Under the pieces are notes generated by a model. That model made no database searches. It saw only the letters and a program-made list of their open reading frames with translations, and was not told the DNA's origin. The translations under genes and the position numbers were made by a program. DNA of 64,000 nt from Microbaculum marinisediminis. Its GTDB lineage: Bacteria > Pseudomonadota > Alphaproteobacteria > Rhizobiales > Tepidamorphaceae. Position 1 is the first letter of the stretch; each line of letters starts with the position of its first letter. The DNA lies in the NCBI RefSeq assembly GCF_025397915.1, contig NZ_JALIDZ010000004.1, forward strand, positions 494,868-558,867, read 5' to 3'. Shown here in pieces: positions 1-10,405 of this stretch.

Positions 1-176
1 CGCTGGAGACCGTCGTCTATTTCGGCACCGACACGCATTATCACGTCCGTCTCCCCGATGGCGGGCTGTTCACCGTCCGCGCGCAGAATGCCCGCGGGCA
101 CGCGGAAGCGCGGCAGCAGGGGAGCCCGGTGGGCATCCACCTGAGCGAGCGCTCCGTGCAGGTGCTGCGGGACTGA
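1..176 (+). CDS. Polyamine ABC transporter ATP-binding protein, C-terminal end (partial)
   Basis: Reading frame 3 is open from the window edge to a TGA at 174-176 and encodes the last 58 residues of a protein. The segment resembles the TOBE-type C-terminal domain of PotA-like importer ATPases (VVYFGTDTHYHV near the start, then VGIHLSERSVQVL). The Walker motifs would lie upstream of the window and are not seen. The first permease gene begins two bases after this stop, so the gene is the promoter-proximal visible member of the transporter operon. The assignment rests mostly on that context plus the short TOBE-like match. Confidence 0.75.
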   Translation, partial: LETVVYFGTDTHYHVRLPDGGLFTVRAQNARGHAEARQQGSPVGIHLSERSVQVLRD

Positions 177-177
177 C

Positions 178-1170
178 ATGGCGTCGCAGGAGACCGCCCC
201 GACTTCGCCACCGGGCGCGTCTGCGCCCGACCCCGCGACGCCTGATCCCGCACGGTCCGAACACTCCTATGTCGAAGAGGCGCGGCGCCGGGAGGTCCGC
301 GGCAAGTGGCTGCTCGCGGCGCCGGCGCTGGTCGTGCTGCTGGCGGCCGCGTCCGGACCGCTGCTGATCGTCCTGGTCTATTCGTTCCTGACGCCCGATC
401 CCTATGGCGGCGTCGAATGGCAGTTCTCGTTGCAGGGCTGGTTCCAGGTCGTGTTCGCCCGCGACATCTTCGACGAAACGATCGGGCTTGCCGACGCGCA
501 TCTGTCGATCTTCTGGCGCTCGGTGCAACTGTCGTTCCTGACGACGCTGCTGACGCTGATCTTCGGTTTTCCGACCGCCTATTTCATCGCCACGCGGCCG
601 CAGCAGTATCGCGAGCTCTGGCTGTTCCTGATCACGATCCCGTTCTGGACGAACCTCCTGATCAGGACCTTCGCGATCATGGAGGTGATCCGCAACGAGG
701 GCATCATCAACACCATCCTGATGACAACCGGGATCATCGAGCAGCCGATCCAGATGCTGTTCACGGACTTCGCCATCCTGCTCGGCATGGCGTATGTCTA
801 TCTGCCGTTGATGGTGCTGCCGCTCTACGCCTCGATGGAGAAGCTCGACTTCCGCCTCGTCGAGGCCGCCTACGATCTCTACGCGACCCGCTTCCAGGCG
901 CTCAGGCGGGTGATCATTCCGGCGGTGAAGCCCGGTATCGTGGCCGGGGCCATTCTCGTCTTCATCCCCTCGCTTGGCGCCTATGTGACGCCGCGGGTGC
1001 TCGGCGGCGGGAAGCACCTGATGCTCGGCAACCTGATCGAGCTGCAGTTCGGGCAGGGGCGCAACTGGCCGCTCGGCGCGGCGCTGTCGATCACGCTTCT
1101 GGCGATCGTCATGGTGGCGCTGATCTCCTATGTGCGCAACGCGGGGCGCACGGATGCCGGCCATGGCTGA
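178..1170 (+). CDS. Polyamine-type ABC transporter permease (PotB-like)
   Basis: A 330-residue inner-membrane protein with a long hydrophilic N-terminus (about 40 residues), then six predicted hydrophobic segments. The cytoplasmic coupling loop that docks on the ATPase is recognisable as EAAYDLYATRFQALRR followed by GIVAG near residues 223-250. The family imports spermidine/putrescine-like substrates with a PotC partner. It starts two bases after the ATPase stop and overlaps the next permease, so translation is probably coupled. The substrate is inferred from the binding protein downstream; other polyamine-like cations or amines cannot be excluded. Confidence 0.9.
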   Translation: MASQETAPTSPPGASAPDPATPDPARSEHSYVEEARRREVRGKWLLAAPALVVLLAAASGPLLIVLVYSFLTPDPYGGVEWQFSLQGWFQVVFARDIFDETIGLADAHLSIFWRSVQLSFLTTLLTLIFGFPTAYFIATRPQQYRELWLFLITIPFWTNLLIRTFAIMEVIRNEGIINTILMTTGIIEQPIQMLFTDFAILLGMAYVYLPLMVLPLYASMEKLDFRLVEAAYDLYATRFQALRRVIIPAVKPGIVAGAILVFIPSLGAYVTPRVLGGGKHLMLGNLIELQFGQGRNWPLGAALSITLLAIVMVALISYVRNAGRTDAGHG

Positions 1171-1981
1171 GGCCCGCACCACGTCCCGGCCGTTCTCGGT
1201 CAAGCGGCTGCCCGGCTTCACCACGGTCGCGATCATCTGTTTCGTGGCCCTCTACGCGCCGATCATCACGTTGGTCGTCTATTCGTTCAACGCCGGCACC
1301 TCCGTGGCCGTCTGGGAAGGGTTTTCCTGGCGCTGGTATGCCGAGGCCTGGCAGAACGAGCAGGTGCAGGACGCCTCCATCCGCTCGGTCATTATCGCAA
1401 GCTGGGCCGCGCTCATCGCGACGACGCTCGCCACCATGGCGGCGTTGGCCACGACGCGGACCCGGCCGTATCGCGGGCTGACGGTGATCTACGCGCTCAT
1501 CAATCAGCCGCTGATGGTTCCGGAGATCGTCAGCGCGGTCGCGCTGCTGATCTTCTTCGCGATGATCAAGGTCTCGACGGGCTATTCCGGGCTCGGATAC
1601 CTGATCGCCGCCCACAGCGCCTTCTGCATCCCGTTCGCCTACCTGCCGATCCGGGCGCGGCTGGAAAGCATGGACCTGACGCTCGAGGCGGCCGCCGCCG
1701 ATCTCTACGCCACGCCGTGGAAGGCGTTCCGGCGGGTCACGCTGCCGTTGCTCTGGCCCGGCATTCTGGCCGGCGCCATGCTGGCCTTCGTCATCTCGCT
1801 GGACGACGTGGTGATCACCGAGTTCGTCAAGTCGGCGGGCCAGGACACGCTGCCGACCTATATGCTGGGGCAGATCCGGCGAACGCTGACGCCCGAGATG
1901 AACGCCATCTCGACGGTTTTCCTGGGGATATCGATCGGGTTGGTGACGGTTTTCTTCTTCCTGAATCGAAGAAGGAAGTAG
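1154..1981 (+). CDS. Polyamine-type ABC transporter permease (PotC-like)
   Basis: Second permease of the importer, about 275 residues with six hydrophobic segments and the coupling loop EAAAADLYATPWKAFRR...GILAG. It overlaps the end of the upstream permease. In-frame ATG codons exist at 1130, 1154 and 1163; 1154 or 1163 is most likely because homologous permeases have short N-termini, and neither has a strong ribosome-binding site, consistent with translational coupling. PotC partners form a heterodimer with PotB in the inner membrane. Confidence 0.88.
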   Translation: MPAMAEARTTSRPFSVKRLPGFTTVAIICFVALYAPIITLVVYSFNAGTSVAVWEGFSWRWYAEAWQNEQVQDASIRSVIIASWAALIATTLATMAALATTRTRPYRGLTVIYALINQPLMVPEIVSAVALLIFFAMIKVSTGYSGLGYLIAAHSAFCIPFAYLPIRARLESMDLTLEAAAADLYATPWKAFRRVTLPLLWPGILAGAMLAFVISLDDVVITEFVKSAGQDTLPTYMLGQIRRTLTPEMNAISTVFLGISIGLVTVFFFLNRRRK

Positions 1982-2032
1982 AGGCCCCCTGTCGCCCGGC
2001 GACGTCCGGGCGGGGCCAATCAAAGAGGGAGA

Positions 2033-3073
2033 ATGAATATGAAGTGGAACCTGACCACGAGCGCCGCGGTCGCCGCGCTGCTGGCTTCGACGGCGATCGC
2101 CTCGGCGGCCGGCGAACTGAACATCTACAACTGGGGCGACTACACCAGCCCCGAACTGATCAAGAAGTTCGAGGAGAAGTACGACGTCAAGGTCACCGTC
2201 ACCGACTACGATTCGAACACCACCGCGCTCGCCAAGGTGAAGGCGGGCGGCCACGGCTTCGACATCGTCGTCCCGTCGGCGAGCTACGTGCCGGTCTGGG
2301 TGCGCGAAGGGCTGCTGCTGGAGTCGCGCCCCGACCAGATGGAGAACTTCAAGAACGTCGACGAGCGCTGGATCAACGTCGATTGGGATCCGGGCCGCCA
2401 CTACACCGTGCCGTGGCAGTGGGGATCGACCGGTGTCGCGGTCAACACGTCCGCCTATTCCGGCGACCCGAACACGTCGGCGATCTTCATGGATCCGCCG
2501 GAAGAGCTGGTCGGCAAGGTCAACATCATCCCGGAAATGGGCGACATCCTGCATCTCGCCATCTTCTACGAAGGCGGCAAGGTCTGCGAAGACGACAAGG
2601 CCATTCTGAAGAAGGTCCGCGACGGTCTGGTCGCCGCCAAGCCGAAGTGGCTGTCGATGGACTACGGCATGTCCGACAAGCTCGCCGCCGGCGACGTGAT
2701 GGCGAGCGTCAACTGGAACGGGTCGTCCCTGCGCGCCCGGCTGCAGAATCCGGACATCGTCTACGGCTATCCGAAGGAAGGCTACATCCTGTGGATGGAC
2801 TCGGTCGCGGTGCTGGCCGACGCCAAGAACGTCGAGAACGCCAAGCTGTTCCAGAACTTCATCATGGAGCCGGAGAACGCGGCGCTGATCTCCGCCTTCG
2901 CCCGCTACGGCAACGGCATCAAGGGCTCGCAGGAGTTCATGCCGGATGACATGAAGTCCGCGCCGGAAATCAACGTTCCGGCCGAGTTCGCGGACAAGGG
3001 CCGGTTTATTCCCGACTGCCCGCAGGACGTTCGCGCGCTCCACACGGCGATCTGGACCGAGCTGCAGAAGTAA
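2033..3073 (+). CDS. Periplasmic polyamine-binding protein (PotD/PotF family)
   Basis: A 346-residue extracytoplasmic solute-binding protein. It begins with a Sec signal peptide (MNMKWN, a hydrophobic core, then an [13 protein letters not shown] cleavage region near residue 26), followed by [19 protein letters not shown], the characteristic start of the PotD/PotF fold. It delivers substrate to the two permeases encoded just upstream. The ATG at 2033 is preceded by an AAAGAGGGA ribosome-binding site. Placement as the last gene of the transporter operon, followed by a hairpin terminator, fits. The exact polyamine bound cannot be read from the sequence. Confidence 0.9.
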   Translation: MNMKWNLTTSAAVAALLASTAIASAAGELNIYNWGDYTSPELIKKFEEKYDVKVTVTDYDSNTTALAKVKAGGHGFDIVVPSASYVPVWVREGLLLESRPDQMENFKNVDERWINVDWDPGRHYTVPWQWGSTGVAVNTSAYSGDPNTSAIFMDPPEELVGKVNIIPEMGDILHLAIFYEGGKVCEDDKAILKKVRDGLVAAKPKWLSMDYGMSDKLAAGDVMASVNWNGSSLRARLQNPDIVYGYPKEGYILWMDSVAVLADAKNVENAKLFQNFIMEPENAALISAFARYGNGIKGSQEFMPDDMKSAPEINVPAEFADKGRFIPDCPQDVRALHTAIWTELQK

Positions 3074-3086
3074 GCCGCTTTGGCTG

Positions 3087-3113
3087 CCGAAGGCCCATGC
3101 CGGGCCTTCGGTT
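3087..3113 (+). terminator. Hairpin after the polyamine transporter operon
   Basis: CCGAAGGCCC (3087-3096) pairs perfectly with GGGCCTTCGG (3102-3111) around a 5-base loop, 13 bases after the binding-protein stop codon. The following T run is only TT, so termination may be partial and allow some read-through into the amidohydrolase gene. Confidence 0.6.
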
Positions 3114-3174
3114 CGCCCTCAGGCCCGCTCCGCCCTATAAACCCCAGCCAGAGACGACGGAGGCAGAGCCAGAC

Positions 3175-4086
3175 GTGAACGACACACTCACCATTGCCCT
3201 GTGGGCGACCAATCTGTCCGTGCCGGTAAACGGGCTCGCCGGCTGGGCGGCGCGCGTCGAGGCCAAGATGGCGGAGGCGGCGGACGCCGGGGCGAAGATC
3301 CTGGTGATGCCCGAATACGCCGCCGAACAGTGGCTGAGCTTCAAGCCGGAGGGGCTGAAGCCGACCGAGGAAATCGGCTGGATGGCGGACCAGGCCGCCG
3401 AGGCGCTGGCGCTGTTGAAGCCGCTGCCGGAAAAGTACGGTGTGGCGCTGCTGGCGGGCACGATGCCCTGGCGGGCGGAGGAGGGCTGCCGCAACCGCGC
3501 CTGGCTGCTGTTGCCGGACGGCCGCGCCATCCACCAGGACAAGCTGGCGCTGACGCCGGGCGAACAGGACCCGGACAGCTGGCACCTTGCGACCGGAGAC
3601 GAGATCCGCATCGTCGAGTGGGAGGGTCTGCGGCTTGCCATGCTTGTCTGCCTCGACGTCGAGATGCCGGCGCTGTCAAGCCTGCTCGCGCCGCAGAACG
3701 TCGATCTCCTGATGGTGCCGTCGATGACCTATTATCTTTCGGGCTACAGCCGCGTGTTCGGCTGTGCCAAGGCGCGCGCGGTGGAGCTGATGAGCGCGGT
3801 CGCCGTGACCGGCTGCGTCGGTGCGGCGCCGGGAACCACCCAGAACGACCAGAACGTCTCGGGATGCGCCGTCTACATGCCCTGCGAGACCGAGCTCGGC
3901 TTCACCGGCATCCATTCGACGATCGGCCCGGTCGACACCGACGTGGTCGACGGCAATCAGGGCGACGGACCGTTCCTGATCGCCCGCGACATTCCGATCG
4001 GCGTCATCCGCCAGAAGCGGGCAGGTGCCGCCGAGGTCTGGCCCGGTGCCTGGAGCGCCAAGCACGTCAGCGTGTCGAGCGCGTAG
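3175..4086 (+). CDS. Carbon-nitrogen hydrolase (nitrilase superfamily)
   Basis: A 303-residue amidohydrolase of the nitrilase superfamily. The Glu-Lys-Cys catalytic triad is visible: E47 in VMPEYAAE, K123 in HQDKLALTPGE, C159 in MLVCLDVE. Family members hydrolyse carbon-nitrogen bonds of amides, nitriles or N-carbamoyl compounds; next to a polyamine importer and an acetylpolyamine deacetylase, an omega-amidase or N-carbamoylputrescine-type activity is a reasonable inference but is not proven. An upstream in-frame ATG exists at 3097, but the GTG at 3175 is preferred because it is preceded by GGAGG and the nitrilase fold begins there; the upstream codons overlap the terminator hairpin. Confidence 0.85.
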   Translation: MNDTLTIALWATNLSVPVNGLAGWAARVEAKMAEAADAGAKILVMPEYAAEQWLSFKPEGLKPTEEIGWMADQAAEALALLKPLPEKYGVALLAGTMPWRAEEGCRNRAWLLLPDGRAIHQDKLALTPGEQDPDSWHLATGDEIRIVEWEGLRLAMLVCLDVEMPALSSLLAPQNVDLLMVPSMTYYLSGYSRVFGCAKARAVELMSAVAVTGCVGAAPGTTQNDQNVSGCAVYMPCETELGFTGIHSTIGPVDTDVVDGNQGDGPFLIARDIPIGVIRQKRAGAAEVWPGAWSAKHVSVSSA

Positions 4087-4187
4087 ACGACTGTCGGACA
4101 GGCGACGACCATTCCCGGGAAGCCAACGATAGCAGCTTTCCCGGGACGATCGCCGCCTGCGCCCGATGGCGGGGCGTCCACCACGGC

Positions 4188-5270
4188 TCAGGGGCGGCAG
4201 ACGTAGTAGACGTTCATGATGTCGTGCTCGAGCTCGTACTGTGTCACGGACGAGAAGCCGGCATCGGCCATGTAGGACAGGGCCGTCTCGCACCCCCACA
4301 TGGTGCCGAGGCCCTCGCCGCCCTGGGCGAGCGATACGGTCATGCAGTGCATGGTCGAGACCGTGTAGAGAAACGGCGCCAGCGGGTGGTCCATGTTGCC
4401 GTGATGATGGTGCGAGCCCCTGATGTCCTGGCAGATGTAGACGCCATCGTGCTTCAGGGCCCGGCGGATACCGCGCAGCACCGCCATCGGATCGGCCTGG
4501 TCGTGGATGGCATCGAAGGTCAGCACGAGGTCGAACGCGGCCGCCTCGACGGTCGCCTCGAGATCGGTGACGTCGCGGCTGTAGAACGCGACGTTGGTGC
4601 TGCCCTGCTGCCGGGCTTCCGCGCGGGCAAAGGCAATGGCGTCGTCCGACAGGTCGTAGCCGACGAAGGTGGAGTTCGGGAAGGCGGCGGCAAGACTGTT
4701 GAGGGCGCGGCCGCGGCCGCAGCCGACGTCGAGCACCCGGATGCCCCTCTCCAGCTTGCCGACCAGCCCGTCGACGAGGGGCAGGATCTTGTCGACGAGG
4801 TTGGGAACGACCGTCTGGTTCGAGTCCTCCATCATCACCTCGTGGAAGCGCTCGAACCTCTCGTAAGGCACCCCGCCGCCCTCGCGGAAGCAGTCGACGA
4901 TGTCCGTCTCGACGCCGGCCAGAACCGGAATGATCTGCGCCGCGACCGCCATGTTGTCGCCCTCGCCATCGCGTGTGAGAACGCGGGCATGTTCGTCCGG
5001 AAGCCGGTACGTGCCGGTGTCGGGATCGTGGTCGACGATACGCCCGACGGTCATGGCGCCCAGCCATTCGCGCACGTATCGCTCCTGCAGGTCGGCGGCT
5101 TTGGCGATTTCGGCGCTGTTCGCCCACGCCATGCCCGCCATCGTGTCGAACAGGCCGGTGCGATGGCCGATCGCCACCGTCAGGCACAGGGCGCCGTCGT
5201 TGATCATGCCGATCACACGGCCCTCGAATTCCTGGGCCCGGTCGGTATCCGCTCGAAACATCTGGTTCAT
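4188..5270 (-). CDS. SAM-dependent methyltransferase with N-terminal winged-helix-like domain
   Basis: A 360-residue protein. Residues about 15-110 look like a small winged-helix/dimerisation module (NSAEIAKAADLQERYVREWLG) of the kind found in Rv2258c-type methyltransferases. Residues about 155-330 form a class I Rossmann methyltransferase with the SAM-binding loop VLDVGCGRGRA at 179-189 and the acidic motif VGYDLS downstream. The substrate is unknown. It is transcribed opposite to the flanking polyamine genes, so it may be a later arrival or functionally separate. Its start lies 212 bases from the start of the divergent deacetylase gene. Confidence 0.8.
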   Translation of the reverse strand: MNQMFRADTDRAQEFEGRVIGMINDGALCLTVAIGHRTGLFDTMAGMAWANSAEIAKAADLQERYVREWLGAMTVGRIVDHDPDTGTYRLPDEHARVLTRDGEGDNMAVAAQIIPVLAGVETDIVDCFREGGGVPYERFERFHEVMMEDSNQTVVPNLVDKILPLVDGLVGKLERGIRVLDVGCGRGRALNSLAAAFPNSTFVGYDLSDDAIAFARAEARQQGSTNVAFYSRDVTDLEATVEAAAFDLVLTFDAIHDQADPMAVLRGIRRALKHDGVYICQDIRGSHHHHGNMDHPLAPFLYTVSTMHCMTVSLAQGGEGLGTMWGCETALSYMADAGFSSVTQYELEHDIMNVYYVCRP

Positions 5271-5482
5271 GTCGTGTGTGCCTTTCCTCGTGTTGGGCCA
5301 CTCCCCGTGTCGGGACGGGGCGCGAGCAAACCGGATGCGGTTTGCAGAACGACGTCGCCGACGTTTCCGTTCGGCCGCTGACCGTTTCGATTGTTTCTCG
5401 GCTAATGTGGCGGCGCGGCTGGGCGCGCCCGCCTGAATTCGCTAGACAGGGCCGGACGCAGCCGAGCCGAGGATCCCGATCC

Positions 5483-6514
<1,032 letters not shown>

Positions 6515-6547
6515 CAGACCGAGCGGCGACCGCGGACCTCGCTGACC

Positions 6548-7330
6548 TCAGCCGAGCGTCACGTCGAGGAACATCATGACCACAAGGCCGACCACCAGAC
6601 CGGCGGTGGCCTGGTTCTGGTTTCCCCGGCTGTGCGTCTCCGGGATGATCTCGTGGCTGATGACGTAGAGCATGGCGCCGGCGGCGAAGGCGAGGCCCCA
6701 TGGCAGGAGCGGTTGCGAAACATAAACCGCGCCGGCGCCCAGCAGTCCGCCGACCGGCTCGACGATTCCGGTCGCCGACGCGATCAGAAAGGCGCTCGTT
6801 CGCGAATAGCCCTGCGAGGCCAGCGCGACGGCGACCGCAAGGCCCTCCGGCGCATTCTGCAGCCCGATGCCGGTGGCGAGCGACAGCCCGTTGGCGAAAT
6901 CGCCGGCGCCGAAACCGATACCGACCGCCAGGCCTTCGGGGAAGTTGTGGATCGTGATGGCGATCACGAACAGCCAGATCTTCCTGAGGCTCGGCGAGGC
7001 CGGCCCTTCCGGGCCGAGCAGGAAGTGCTCGTGCGGGACGGATTCGTTGATCCAGGCGATCGTGGCGACGCCGAGAACGAGGCCGCCGACGCAGATCGTC
7101 GCGGCCGCGAACGTACTGTCGTAAAGCTGCCCGGCGGAGTCGAGGCCGGGAATGATCAGCGAGAAGAACGAGGCGGCCAGCATGACGCCGGCGGCGAACC
7201 CGAGCAGGGCATCCTGCGTTCGCGTGGAAATGTCCCGGCCGAAGAACACCGGCAGCGCGCCGACGGACGTCATCGCCCCGGCGAGCAGGCTGCCGATCGT
7301 ACCGAGCAGGACAGGATGCGCGTCGAGCAT
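6548..7330 (-). CDS. ZIP-family divalent metal transporter
   Basis: A 260-residue integral membrane protein with about eight hydrophobic segments. The two signature metal-site helices are present: HNFPEGLAVGIGFG and QNAPEGLAVAVAL. In place of the usual second histidine the latter has Q-N-A-P-E-G, as in ZupT/GufA-type proteins. Family members import zinc, iron or manganese. It ends close to the convergent acetylpolyamine deacetylase gene and follows the CoA-transferase gene after 48 bases in the opposite direction of coordinates. No metal-responsive site was recognised upstream. Confidence 0.85.
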   Translation of the reverse strand: MLDAHPVLLGTIGSLLAGAMTSVGALPVFFGRDISTRTQDALLGFAAGVMLAASFFSLIIPGLDSAGQLYDSTFAAATICVGGLVLGVATIAWINESVPHEHFLLGPEGPASPSLRKIWLFVIAITIHNFPEGLAVGIGFGAGDFANGLSLATGIGLQNAPEGLAVAVALASQGYSRTSAFLIASATGIVEPVGGLLGAGAVYVSQPLLPWGLAFAAGAMLYVISHEIIPETHSRGNQNQATAGLVVGLVVMMFLDVTLG

Positions 7331-7378
7331 TGAGCGGCCCTTTGGCCGTCGAATCAGTGAACCGACGCGAATCCTAGC

Positions 7379-8617
7379 TCAGATCACGCCGGAATCGCGC
7401 AGCTTGTCGCGTTCGGCCGCATCGAGGCCCAGCACGTCCGCCAGCACATCGTCGGTATGCTGTCCGAGATACGGCGGCGGATTGCGATAGCTGACGGGCG
7501 TCTCCGACAGTTTCAGCGGATTGCCGATCAGATCCACGGCGCCGGACCCGGCGAGCGGATGATCCATCGCGATCTTCATGTCGCGCGCGGCGACCTGCGG
7601 CTCGGCGAAGGCGTCGGCGATGGTGTTGACCGGCCCGGCCGGCACGCCCCGTTCCTCCAGGCCCTTAAGGATGTCGTCGCGTTTGCGGGTCTTGAGCCGT
7701 TCGGCGATCTTAGGCACCAGTTCGTCGCGATGGGAGACGCGGGCGCTGTTGGTCGCGTACGGCTCCTCGGCAAGCTCCGGGGCGCCGAGAAAATCGCAGA
7801 AGCGCCGATACTGGCTGTCGTTGCCGACGGCGACGATGACATGGCCGTCCACGGTCTCGAACACCTGATAGGGCACGATATTGGCGTGGGCGTTGCCGCG
7901 CTGGACCGGCACCTGTCCGGAGGTGAGGTAGTTGGTGCCTTCGTTGATCAGCCAGGCGACCTGGGTGTCGACCAGGCCGATGTCGATGTACTGGCCCTGG
8001 CCCGTGGCGTCGCGGTGGCGCAGCGCGGCGAGGATCGCGGTGGAGGCATACATGCCGCACATCACGTCGGCGATGGCGACGCCGACCTTGACCGGCTCGG
8101 TGCCGGGCACGCCGGTGATCGACATGATGCCGCCCATGCCCTGCGCCAGATAGTCGTAGCCGGCGCGCATCCGGTTCGGGCCGGTCTGGCCGAAGCCGGT
8201 GATCGAGCAATAGACCAGACCCGGCAGCTCGTCCTTCAGGTCGTCGTAGGCGAGACCGTACTTCGCCAGCCCGCCGACCTTGAAGTTCTCGACGAAGGCG
8301 TCGCATTTCGCGGCCAGCCGCTTCACCAGCGCTGCGCCCTCGGGCCTTGCGACATCGACGGCGAGCGAGCGCTTGTTGCGATTGGCCGACAGGTAGTACG
8401 CGCTTTCGGCGGTATCCCGGCCGTCGGCGTCCTTGACGTAGGGCGGACCCCACTTGCGGGTGTCGTCGCCTTCGCCGGGCCGCTCGATCTTGATCACGTC
8501 GGCGCCGAGGTCGCCCAGGAGCTGGGTGCAGGTCGGCCCGGCCAGGATGCGGGTGAGGTCAAGGATGCGGATGCCCGCGAGCGGGCCGGTGTTCTGCCGT
8601 TTTTCTTCTGTCATCAT
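7379..8617 (-). CDS. CaiB/BaiF family CoA-transferase (class III)
   Basis: A 412-residue class III CoA-transferase. It opens with GIRILDLTRILAGPTCTQLL and keeps the expected catalytic aspartate, D184 in VAIADVMCGMY, which forms the acyl-anhydride intermediate. The family swaps CoA between organic acids (formyl/oxalate, carnitine, citramalate-type donors); the particular substrate is not predictable here. It starts with tandem ATG codons (8617 and 8614). Neighbours (ZIP transporter downstream, macro-domain protein upstream) give no pathway hint. Confidence 0.88.
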   Translation of the reverse strand: MMTEEKRQNTGPLAGIRILDLTRILAGPTCTQLLGDLGADVIKIERPGEGDDTRKWGPPYVKDADGRDTAESAYYLSANRNKRSLAVDVARPEGAALVKRLAAKCDAFVENFKVGGLAKYGLAYDDLKDELPGLVYCSITGFGQTGPNRMRAGYDYLAQGMGGIMSITGVPGTEPVKVGVAIADVMCGMYASTAILAALRHRDATGQGQYIDIGLVDTQVAWLINEGTNYLTSGQVPVQRGNAHANIVPYQVFETVDGHVIVAVGNDSQYRRFCDFLGAPELAEEPYATNSARVSHRDELVPKIAERLKTRKRDDILKGLEERGVPAGPVNTIADAFAEPQVAARDMKIAMDHPLAGSGAVDLIGNPLKLSETPVSYRNPPPYLGQHTDDVLADVLGLDAAERDKLRDSGVI

Positions 8618-8683
8618 TTCCCGTCCGGCGAAAAAGGACCGCCATCCTAGCCGGGCGCGGCCAGGATGGAAGTGGTCCCCTCG

Positions 8684-9217
8684 TCATAGGCGGGTTGCAG
8701 GAATGGAGGCTTCTTCGGCCGCCTGCTCGTGTCGCTTCGCCGACGCCTCGTCGAAACAGCACAGGACGATGCGGTCGAAGGCGTCCGGCGCGGCTTCGGC
8801 CACCTCGTGCACCGTCCGGACCGCGATCTCCGCGGCACGGTCGGGCGGGAAGCCGAAGATGCCCGTCGAGATCGCCGGAAAGGCGACGGATCTCAGGTCA
8901 TGGTCTCTGGCGAGGTCCAGGGACGTCTGGTAGCAGCCTGCCAGCAACGCGTCCTCGCCGGCAGAGCCGCCGTGCCAGACGGGGCCGACCGTATGGATGA
9001 CGTGGCCGGCGGGCAGGTGGTAGCCGCCGGTGATGCGCGCCTCGCCGGTCGGGCAATGGCCGATCGTCCGGCATTCCTCGGCGAGCCCGGGACCGGCGGC
9101 GCGGTGGATCGCGCCGCAGACGCCGCCGCCGGGCAGCAACGCCTCGTTCGCCGCGTTGACGATCGCGTCGACGGGCAGCGTCGTGATATCGGCGACACGG
9201 ATCTCGATTGCTGTCAT
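8684..9217 (-). CDS. Macro-domain O-acetyl-ADP-ribose deacetylase-like protein
   Basis: A 177-residue single-domain protein. The macro-domain ADP-ribose pocket is clear: VDAIVNAANEALLPGGGVCG near residues 16-35, followed by GEARITGGYHLPAGHVIHTVGP and the second glycine-rich loop AFPAISTGIFGFP. The family hydrolyses O-acetyl-ADP-ribose or removes ADP-ribose from proteins, and YmdB-like members can modulate RNase III. It is cytosolic. The ATG at 9217 is immediately before the first beta strand, as usual. Confidence 0.88.
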   Translation of the reverse strand: MTAIEIRVADITTLPVDAIVNAANEALLPGGGVCGAIHRAAGPGLAEECRTIGHCPTGEARITGGYHLPAGHVIHTVGPVWHGGSAGEDALLAGCYQTSLDLARDHDLRSVAFPAISTGIFGFPPDRAAEIAVRTVHEVAEAAPDAFDRIVLCCFDEASAKRHEQAAEEASIPATRL

Positions 9218-9297
9218 GCGCCGATTTCAGCACGCGGGCGCACGCCGGCCAACCCCGCGCGAGCGAATTCCGATGTCTCGCGTGCGTCCTCGCCTCG

Positions 9298-10401
9298 CTA
9301 CTCGAATATGCGGCGCATGTCGGCGGTCGATTGTTCGCCGCGGTTCTGATGGAACTGCTCGACGAAGCGCTCGGCGGCGGCGCGGCCCCTGTCGCGCAGG
9401 AAGGTAAGAAACTTCCACTCGGCGTTGAACTTGCTGGAGGCGGTCAGGCCGTTCAGGGATTCGCCGCCGTCGATCACGTGAACGCGGATCTGCCGGTAGC
9501 GGTCAGCCGGCAAGACGCCCTGTTCGACCAGCCGGTCGACGAACTCGATCGCCCTCAGCTCCTTGAGGAGCGAGGAGTTGAACGTGATCTCGTTCATGCG
9601 ATTGAGGATCTCGCGGGCGGATTTCGGCGTTTCCGGCCGTTCGATCGGGTTGATCTGGATCAGCAGCAGGTCGCGGGCCTCGGTCTCGTAGAAGAACGGC
9701 CACAGCGCCGGGTTGCCGGAGTACCCTCCGTCCCAGTAGGGAACGCCGTCGATCTCGACGGCCTGGAACATCAGGGGGATGCAGGCCGAGGCCATCACGT
9801 GGTCGGCCGTGATCTCCCGGTTATGGAAGAGCTTCACCTTGCCGGTGCGCACATTCGTCGCCGACAGGAACAGCCGGACGGAGTCGCAGGCGCGGACCGC
9901 GTCGAAATCGACGATCTCCTCGAGCAGGTCCTTCAGCGGGTTGAGATTGAGCGGGTTGAACTCGTAGGGCGACACGAAACGGCTGATGAGATCGACCATC
10001 ATGAAGCCGGGCGACCAGTCCAGGCTCCAGTTGCCCATCATCCGGTCGACGACGGTGCGCTGGACCGGCGACATCCGCGAGCTGCGGCTGACCGCGCGCC
10101 AATAGTCCTCCAGCGCCCGCCGCGCTCCGTCGGGGCCGCCCTTGTGATAGCCCGACACCAGGGCGACGGCGTTCATGGCGCCGGCGCTCGTGCCGCTGAT
10201 GCCGTCGATCTTCAGAGGACCCCGCTCCAGGATCCAGTCGAGCACACCCCAGGTGAAGGCGCCGTGCGCGCCGCCGCCCTGCAGGGCGAGATTGATCGGC
10301 GTGTGCGCGTCGACGGGGGCGTCGATGTCGAAGAGCTTCGGCGCCGGCTTCGCCGGCTGCGCGGCCCGTGCGCCTTTGGCGGTGGCCTTTCGGGCGGCCA
10401 T
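9298..10401 (-). CDS. Patatin-like phospholipase family protein
   Basis: A 367-residue serine hydrolase of the patatin family. The oxyanion-hole loop QGGGAHGAF (41-49), nucleophile elbow GTSAG (S72) and the catalytic aspartate motif DGGYSG are all present. The N-terminus (about 20 residues) is rich in Lys and Ala. The ATG at 10401 is taken; an open frame continues upstream inside the bdhA gene but codes only for antisense-like residues. It lies 4 bases after bdhA, so the two are almost certainly co-transcribed. That pairing suggests a role in polyhydroxybutyrate or membrane lipid turnover, which is inference. Confidence 0.88.
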   Translation of the reverse strand: MAARKATAKGARAAQPAKPAPKLFDIDAPVDAHTPINLALQGGGAHGAFTWGVLDWILERGPLKIDGISGTSAGAMNAVALVSGYHKGGPDGARRALEDYWRAVSRSSRMSPVQRTVVDRMMGNWSLDWSPGFMMVDLISRFVSPYEFNPLNLNPLKDLLEEIVDFDAVRACDSVRLFLSATNVRTGKVKLFHNREITADHVMASACIPLMFQAVEIDGVPYWDGGYSGNPALWPFFYETEARDLLLIQINPIERPETPKSAREILNRMNEITFNSSLLKELRAIEFVDRLVEQGVLPADRYRQIRVHVIDGGESLNGLTASSKFNAEWKFLTFLRDRGRAAAERFVEQFHQNRGEQSTADMRRIFE

Positions 10402-10405
10402 CGGG

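Noticed and set aside
1109..3043. Long minus-strand open frame opposite the polyamine permease and binding-protein genes
   Set aside because: GC-rich antisense frame with Arg/Asp/His-rich low-complexity translation and no domain; the plus-strand genes have clear families.
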